A DNA stretch of 64,000 bases from Kitasatospora xanthocidica (lineage in GTDB: Bacteria; Actinomycetota; Actinomycetes; Streptomycetales; Streptomycetaceae), in contig NZ_BNBY01000003.1 of assembly GCF_014656195.1 (NCBI RefSeq), forward strand, positions 211,836 through 275,835. Reading direction: 5' to 3'. Below the pieces are notes generated by a model. That model was not told the origin of the DNA. It saw nothing but the letters and a program-made list of their open reading frames with translations, and did no database searches. Both the position numbers and the translations under genes were made by a program. Numbering within the stretch: the stretch's first letter is position 1; each line of letters begins with the position of its first letter. Of the stretch, positions 58,792-64,000 are shown in pieces.

Positions 58792-61755
58792 GTGGGAAGT
58801 CCTCGGTACCTGCTGTTGGGGCCCTTGGAGGTGTGGGCCGGGGACCGGCGGATTCCGCTCGGCGGCAGGGTGAACGAGAAGGTCCTGACCCTGCTGCTGC
58901 TGGCACCGGGGCAGGTCCTGTCCGTGGCCCGGATCGTCGAGGGGATCTGGGGCGAGACCTCGCCGGAGACGGCCACCCACCAGGTCCGCAAGGCGGTCTC
59001 CAACCTGCGCACCCGGCTCCCCGGCGGCAAGCTGCTCATCGAGACCGTCGGCACCGGGTACCGCATCGCCGTGCACGACGACGACCTGGACTCGACCCGG
59101 TTCGCCGCGGCCGTCCAGCGGGCGCAGGCCCTGCTCGGCGACGGCCGGAGCGACCGGGCGGCGGAGGAACTCCGTACGGCCCTGGACCTGTGGCGCGGAG
59201 CCTCCCTCGACGACCACGGGAGCGCGGTGATCTCGGCGGCCTCGGCGGCCCTGGAGGAGCGCCGGATGGCCGCCCTCGAACAGCTGCTGGCGCTCCGGCT
59301 GGACTCCGGGGAGGGCCCGGAGCTCGTCGGCGAGCTGCGCGACCTCGTCGCGGCCAACCCGTTGCGGGAACGGCTGTACGCCCACCTGATGCTCGCCCTG
59401 TACCGGTCCGGACGCCGGGCCGACGCGCTCGACGTGTTCCGGTCCGTACGGCGGCTGCTGGGCGAGGAGCTCGGCGTCGACCCGGGCCCGGAGCTGATCG
59501 GCCTGCACGAGGCGGTCCTGAAGGACAGCCCGGACCTCCTGGCCGCCACCCCGGCGGCGCGGCCGGCGCCCGAGCCGGCCGAGCCCCCGCAGCAGCCCGC
59601 CACCGTTCCCCGCCTGCTGCCGAGCGACCTGCCGGACTTCGTCGGGCGGTCCTCGGAGCTGGCCGCGGTCGTGGCGGCCGCCGCCGAAGCCGGGACAGCG
59701 GGCGGGCGGATCGTCGCCGTCGACGGCATCGGCGGCTGCGGCAAGACCTCCTTCGCGATCCGGGCGGCCCACACCATCGCCGCGGCCTTCCCGGACGGCC
59801 AGATCTTCCTGGACCTGCAGAGCCACAGCCCGGGCGAGGAGCCCATCGGCGCGAACACCGCGCTCGACATCCTGCTGCGCTCCCTCGGCAGGCGCCCGGA
59901 CGAGATACCCGACGACCTCGCGGGCCGGACCGGCATGTGGCGCAACTGCCTGACCGACCGCCGCTACCTGCTCGTCCTCGACAACGTACGGGAGGTCGGC
60001 CAGATCCGGCCCCTGCTCCCGGCGACCGCGGGCAGCATCGCGATCGTCACCAGCCGCGCCCGGCTGGTGGACCTCGACGGCGCCCGGTGGGTCTCGCTGC
60101 GCGAACTCTCGCCGCACGAGAGCTCCGCGTTCCTGACCCGGACCCTCGGCGCCGACCTCGTCGCCGCCGACCTGCCCGCCGCCCGGGACCTCGCCGAGTT
60201 CTGCGGCCACCTCCCGCTGGCCCTGCGGATCGCCTCGGCCCGGCTGCTGAACCGCCCGGGCTGGACGCTGGACCGGATGGTGCGCAGGCTCGCCGACCAG
60301 ACCAGGCGGCTGGACGAACTCAGCAGCACCGACCGCAGCGTCGAGGCGACCCTCCGGTCCTCGTACGACGCCATGGAGCCGCCGGTCCGCACCGCGTTCC
60401 GGCTCACCGCCCAGCACCCGGGCGGCGCCCTCGACGTCCACTCGGCCGCGGCCCTGCTCGCCCGCGACCTGCCCGCCGCCGACTCGGCGCTGGAATCACT
60501 GATGGACGTACGGTTCCTGCAGCTGCGCAACGACGGCCGGTACGGATTCCACGACCTGGTCCGGGCGTTCGCGCTCCGGCTGCCCGACGCGGACGGCGAG
60601 GCCGGCATCGCCCTGCGGCGGCTGCTCGACTACTACTGCCAGGCCAGCGACGACGCCTGCGCCCAGGTGTTCCCGTACTGGCGCCGGCTGGACACCACCT
60701 TCCGGCCGGAGTCGCCGTACCTGCCGCGCTTCCCGGACCACGGCGCCGCCCTGGAGTGGCTCGACCGCGAGCACTCCAGCCTGATCGCCGTGGTCCGGCG
60801 GGCCGAGCAGGAGCGGCTGGACCTGCACGCCGCCTACCTGGCCCGCAACCTGGCCTACCACCTCAACCTCCGCGGCTACTTCGAGGACTACTACGAGGTC
60901 GCCAAGATCGCCGTCGCCTGCGCCCGACGGCTCGGCGACTCCTCGCTGCTGCTGCTGAGCCTGTCGAACCTGGCCGCCGTCTGCTGGAAGGTCGGCCGGC
61001 TCCCGGAGGGGGTCGCGGCCGCCGAGGAGGGGCTCGCCGCCTCCATCGCCATCAACAACGCCCACGCCGAGGCGCGTTGCCGGGGCACCCTCGGGATGCT
61101 GCTGACGACCGTGGGCGCCTACGACGCCGCCCTGCCGCACCTGGAGCGGAGCATCGCGCTGGGCACCGAGGCCGGCCTGTACCGGGAGACCGCCGAATCG
61201 CTCACCGTGCTGAGCATGCTCCACGAGAACTGCGGCGACTTCCGCCGGTCCGTCGAATCGGCCCAGGCGGCCGTGGACATCAGCCGCCGGCTGCACGCGG
61301 TCGAGATCGAGATCGCGGCCCTGACCGACAAGGCCGTCGCCCACCTGCGCTGCGGCGAACTGTCGCAGGCCCGGGCCTGCGTGGAGCAGGCCAGACCGCT
61401 GTCGGACGAGTCGAAGCTCCCCGGCAACGTCGCCCTGCTGCTGGCGGTCTGCGCCGAGGTCGCGGCCCTGAGCGGGGATCCGGCGGCGGCCGCCGAGTCG
61501 GTCGAGAGCGCCCTGCGGCTGGCCGAGGCGAGCCGGACCCCGGTGCGCCAGGCGGCCGTCGCGAACATCGTCGGCCGGGTGCGGTTCGCCGTACGGGACT
61601 TCGAGGGGGCGCTGAAGGCGCACCGCTACGCCTACCGGCACGCGAGTGCGATCGGCTACCGGATCGAGGCGGCCCGCGCCCTGGAGGGCATGGAGGCGGC
61701 GGCCACCGTGCTCGACGGCGCGGACCGGCCCAGCCCGGGGCGCATCCCGGTCTGA
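58792..61755 (+). CDS. SARP-family regulator (AfsR-like: DNA-binding, BTAD, NB-ARC, TPR)
   Basis: 987 residues. Residues 1-95: OmpR-type winged helix (YLLLGPLEVWAGDRRIPLGG, VSNLRTRLPGG, GTGYRIAV). Residues 97-245: bacterial transcriptional activation domain (FRSVRRLLGEELGVDPGPEL). About 280-600: NB-ARC/STAND ATPase with P-loop GIGGCGKTSF and Walker B YLLVLDNV. C-terminal third: TPR repeats (HLERSIALGTEAGLYRETAE and others). This is the large AfsR-type SARP architecture. It diverges from the biosynthetic operon and probably activates it through the heptamer repeats in the shared region. Confidence 0.93.
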   Translation: MGSPRYLLLGPLEVWAGDRRIPLGGRVNEKVLTLLLLAPGQVLSVARIVEGIWGETSPETATHQVRKAVSNLRTRLPGGKLLIETVGTGYRIAVHDDDLDSTRFAAAVQRAQALLGDGRSDRAAEELRTALDLWRGASLDDHGSAVISAASAALEERRMAALEQLLALRLDSGEGPELVGELRDLVAANPLRERLYAHLMLALYRSGRRADALDVFRSVRRLLGEELGVDPGPELIGLHEAVLKDSPDLLAATPAARPAPEPAEPPQQPATVPRLLPSDLPDFVGRSSELAAVVAAAAEAGTAGGRIVAVDGIGGCGKTSFAIRAAHTIAAAFPDGQIFLDLQSHSPGEEPIGANTALDILLRSLGRRPDEIPDDLAGRTGMWRNCLTDRRYLLVLDNVREVGQIRPLLPATAGSIAIVTSRARLVDLDGARWVSLRELSPHESSAFLTRTLGADLVAADLPAARDLAEFCGHLPLALRIASARLLNRPGWTLDRMVRRLADQTRRLDELSSTDRSVEATLRSSYDAMEPPVRTAFRLTAQHPGGALDVHSAAALLARDLPAADSALESLMDVRFLQLRNDGRYGFHDLVRAFALRLPDADGEAGIALRRLLDYYCQASDDACAQVFPYWRRLDTTFRPESPYLPRFPDHGAALEWLDREHSSLIAVVRRAEQERLDLHAAYLARNLAYHLNLRGYFEDYYEVAKIAVACARRLGDSSLLLLSLSNLAAVCWKVGRLPEGVAAAEEGLAASIAINNAHAEARCRGTLGMLLTTVGAYDAALPHLERSIALGTEAGLYRETAESLTVLSMLHENCGDFRRSVESAQAAVDISRRLHAVEIEIAALTDKAVAHLRCGELSQARACVEQARPLSDESKLPGNVALLLAVCAEVAALSGDPAAAAESVESALRLAEASRTPVRQAAVANIVGRVRFAVRDFEGALKAHRYAYRHASAIGYRIEAARALEGMEAAATVLDGADRPSPGRIPV

Positions 61756-61797
61756 CGCTCCGGCCCCTTCAGCACAGGACCGTCGGGACAGGACCCT

Positions 61798-61827
61798 CCG
61801 GTACCGATCCCCGCCGAGCGGTATCGG
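61798..61827. terminator. Possible terminator hairpin after SARP gene
   Basis: CCGGTACCG (61798-61806) pairs with CGGTATCGG (61819-61827) with one G-U pair and a 12-base loop, 43 bases after the SARP stop. Confidence 0.4.
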
Positions 61828-61910
61828 AACGGGAACCGCCCGGGATTGTCATGCACGAGGCTATGCCAGGTACGGGAAACGGATTCATTCACGAGAGGGC
61901 ATGAAGGGGC

Positions 61911-62045
61911 ATGGTCAAGAAGATCGCCGTCCTGGTCGGGGACGTCGACGCAGCGGTGGCACACACGGCTCACCCGGCGGCACCGCACGGGTCCTGCGCC
62001 TACGCGGGACGCTCCGGCGAAGGCGCCGACATCGGGCCCAGCTGA
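61911..62045 (+). CDS. Small open frame upstream of solute-binding protein
   Basis: 44 residues: MVKKIAVLVGDVDAAVAHTA at the start, ending GSCAYAGRSGEGADIGPS. It has a weak ribosome site (AAGGGG very close to the ATG). It resembles no family I know. The lysine-hydrophobic beginning and small-residue-rich end could be a degraded gene, a short peptide or a chance frame. Its place between a SARP and a peptide-type binding protein is the only reason to list it. Confidence 0.3.
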   Translation: MVKKIAVLVGDVDAAVAHTAHPAAPHGSCAYAGRSGEGADIGPS

Positions 62046-62097
62046 TCCGGCAGGGCTCGTGACCACCCCGGCGTCCCGCTTCGAACGGAAGGTCCTC

Positions 62098-64000
62098 ATG
62101 CACATCGGCAGAGTCCGCAGCTTCCTGGCGAAGGCGGGTGTCGTGGCCGTCGCCCTCGTGACCGTCGGGGCGGCCACCACGGCTGCCGCCGCCAACGCCG
62201 CCGACGACACCGGCGGCCCGGCGGCCGCCAAGCCGCACCCCAAGCACGGCGGGACGGTCCGCATCGCGCAGCGGCCGAACGACAGCCCCAACGTGATCTG
62301 GCCGTTCATGGACGTCAACCAGGTCACCTCGATCAACATCGGGGAGTTCCAGCAGTTCTTCTTCCGTCCGCTGTACTTCGCCGGACGGGACGACCGGATC
62401 GCCATCGACGACGACCTGTCGCCGGCCAAGGCCCCGGTCTGGAGCGCCGACGGACGGACCGTCACCGTCGGCCTCAAGAAGTGGAAATGGAGCAACGGCG
62501 AACCGCTCACCGGCCGCGACATCCAGTTCTGGATCAACATGTCCAAGGCCGAGAAGGAGCACGACGGCTACTACACGCCGCCGATGACCATCGCGGGGAC
62601 GACGACCAACTACTTCCCGGACAACGTGGTCTCCACGGCGGTCTCCGAGCACGGCATCTCGATCACCTTCGACCAGGCCTACAACCAGACCTGGGTGCTG
62701 CAGAACGTCCTGACCACGATCACGCCGATGCCCCGGGCCTGGGACGTGACCGGCCCCGACGGCGCGCGCGGCAGATGCGCGGCCGACGCGGTGGACGCCC
62801 CGACGCTGAAGGCCGACTGCGATCCGGTCTTCCGCTACCTGAGCGCGGCCTCGGTCGACAAGAAGACCTTCGCGACCAACCCGCTCTGGCAGATCTCGGA
62901 CGGCCCCTGGAAGCTCAAGTCCTACGACGCGGCGTCCGGCGCCTACGCCATCGTCCGCAACAAGGCCTACTCCGGCGTCCACAAGCCGTACCTGGACGAG
63001 GTCGACTTCGTCCCGTACAAGGACGCCGAGACCCAGTACGCGGATCTGAAGGCCGGCACGTCCAGCCCGAACGCCCTGCAGATCGGCATCCTGCCCAAGT
63101 CCCACGCGGCCCGGTACGACCCGAACGACCTCCAGGCCGGCAACCCGCTGGCCGGGCAGGGCTACCACATCGCACCGCTGACCTACCTGAACTCGATCGA
63201 CTACTACCAGCTCAACTTCCGGAGCACCCGGCACGGCAAGCTGTTCCGGCAGCCCTACTTCACCAAGGCGCTCCAGGACTCCTACGACCAGCAGAGCGTC
63301 ATCGACGGCGCCCGCAAGGGCTGGGGCCACCCGACGATCGGCGCCGTGCCGGCGATCCCCGCCGGGAACCCGCTGTCCCCCAACGCCCAGCAGCACACCA
63401 TCAAGTTCGACCTCGCCGAGGCCCGCGGCCTGATGGCCGCCAACGGCTGGGACCTGACCACCACGCCCGCCGTGTGCCGGAACCCGGGGACGGGCCCGGG
63501 GCAGTGCGGTGCCGACATCGCCGCCGGCGACAAGGCGGAGTTCGACCTGGACTACCAGGGCGGCAACGCCGACCTCCCGGGGATCATGGCCTCCTACCGG
63601 ACGAACCTCGCGCAGTCGGGGATCTCCGTGAACCTCGCCGAGGTGCCCGTCGACCACCTCCAGACCGAAGCCTCCCTCTGCACCCCCGCCAACCCCGACG
63701 GCTGCGCCTGGGACGCCGTCATGTACGGCGGCTGGGTCTACTCCCCCCAGCTCTACCCGACCGGCGACTCCCTCTTCGCCACCGGCGCCGCAGCGAACGT
63801 CTGGGGCTACTCGGACCCGCACCTGGACGAACTGATCGCCAAGACGATCACCAGCAACGACATCCAGGACATGTACGCCTACGAGGACTACGTCAACGAC
63901 CACCAGCCGGTGATCTACACCGACGACGTCGTGGCCATCTTCGAGGTGGCCAACGGCCTCCACATGCCGGTCCAGGACCCCTTCGAGGGCTACCAGCCGG
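62098..64000 (+). CDS. Peptide/nickel-type ABC solute-binding protein (SBP family 5), 3'-truncated by window
   Basis: 634 codons are open to the window end. Sec signal peptide (FLAKAGVVAVALVTVGAATT with an AxA site near residue 31) without a lipobox Cys, so it may be free or held by another means. Family 5 blocks: KHGGTVRIAQRPNDSPNVIW, KWKWSNGEPLTGRDIQFWIN, SDGPWKLKSYDAASGAYAIV with the substrate-path QLNFRSTRHGKLFRQPYFTK and later ARGLMAANGW. ATG 62098 with GGAAGG five bases upstream. These proteins bind oligopeptides or other amide compounds; here uptake of a peptide-like product or signal is possible. Permease and ATPase genes, if any, lie beyond the window. Confidence 0.87.
   Translation, partial: MHIGRVRSFLAKAGVVAVALVTVGAATTAAAANAADDTGGPAAAKPHPKHGGTVRIAQRPNDSPNVIWPFMDVNQVTSINIGEFQQFFFRPLYFAGRDDRIAIDDDLSPAKAPVWSADGRTVTVGLKKWKWSNGEPLTGRDIQFWINMSKAEKEHDGYYTPPMTIAGTTTNYFPDNVVSTAVSEHGISITFDQAYNQTWVLQNVLTTITPMPRAWDVTGPDGARGRCAADAVDAPTLKADCDPVFRYLSAASVDKKTFATNPLWQISDGPWKLKSYDAASGAYAIVRNKAYSGVHKPYLDEVDFVPYKDAETQYADLKAGTSSPNALQIGILPKSHAARYDPNDLQAGNPLAGQGYHIAPLTYLNSIDYYQLNFRSTRHGKLFRQPYFTKALQDSYDQQSVIDGARKGWGHPTIGAVPAIPAGNPLSPNAQQHTIKFDLAEARGLMAANGWDLTTTPAVCRNPGTGPGQCGADIAAGDKAEFDLDYQGGNADLPGIMASYRTNLAQSGISVNLAEVPVDHLQTEASLCTPANPDGCAWDAVMYGGWVYSPQLYPTGDSLFATGAAANVWGYSDPHLDELIAKTITSNDIQDMYAYEDYVNDHQPVIYTDDVVAIFEVANGLHMPVQDPFEGYQP

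Noticed and set aside
61915..63963. 682-residue minus-strand frame at the right end
   Set aside because: Mirror of the solute-binding protein gene, whose plus-strand translation has a signal peptide and family motifs.

Overview
The window is very GC-rich, with strong third-position G/C, frequent GTG/TTG starts and tight overlapping operons. With the gene families present (SARP regulator, MSMEG-type leader peptides of the VSRRHIDL class, DmdR/IdeR-type iron box, Zur boxes, S53 protease, DUF5937 ArsR regulator) this points to a chromosome of a Streptomyces- or Kitasatospora-like actinomycete. No phage genes, complete insertion sequences, rRNA, tRNA or CRISPR arrays were seen. Assignments rest on reading motifs by eye; no database search was run.

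1-8.3 kb: N-terminal piece of a cytochrome P450, a zincin-like protein, a DUF485/acetate-type symporter/thiol dioxygenase operon, an RNA 2',3'-cyclic phosphodiesterase, and a divergent arsenic cluster (ArsI/CadI-like lyase; ArsR, aquaporin-type channel, arsenate reductase), then a DUF5937-type ArsR regulator. 8.4-12 kb: DNA polymerase III alpha subunit. 12.1-17.5 kb: an unusual coupled pair of 2OG-Fe(II) oxygenase-like proteins, a siderophore-interacting reductase behind an iron box, a MerR-controlled class II aldolase/CMD pair, and a purine phosphoribosyltransferase. 17.5-24.8 kb: an orphan FtsX-type permease, a coupled hydrolase/glycosyltransferase/methyltransferase operon, and an M55 peptidase.

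24.8-29.9 kb: an amino-acid-type ABC importer preceded by a Cys-containing leader peptide, and facing it a glutathionyl-hydroquinone-reductase-like gene with its own leader of the same family; together they look like a cysteine/sulfur-responsive unit. A methyltransferase and a truncated NAD(P)-binding pseudogene follow. 30-37 kb: a zinc island with three Zur boxes, a YcgR/YcgQ-type pair, a G3E GTPase and a four-gene ZnuABC/TroABCD-type importer. 37-48.3 kb: secreted S53 protease, esterase, CorA, a KimA-like permease, cupin, DUF2182, a DUF1304/TetR pair behind a long perfect inverted repeat, a serine hydrolase, and an AraC/GyrI regulator.

48.3-64 kb holds the most striking part: a probable specialised-metabolite cluster without visible NRPS, PKS or carrier protein. 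Eight genes on the minus strand (5-aminolevulinate-synthase-like enzyme, TauD-type oxygenase, KAS III-like protein with its Asn replaced, ATP-grasp ligase, PaaK-like adenylating enzyme with an N-terminal extension, second ATP-grasp-like enzyme, medium-chain reductase, MFS exporter) diverge from a 987-residue SARP/NB-ARC/TPR regulator. The intergenic region carries five heptamers at exact 11-bp spacing, the geometry SARPs bind. A secreted peptide-type solute-binding protein runs off the right end.
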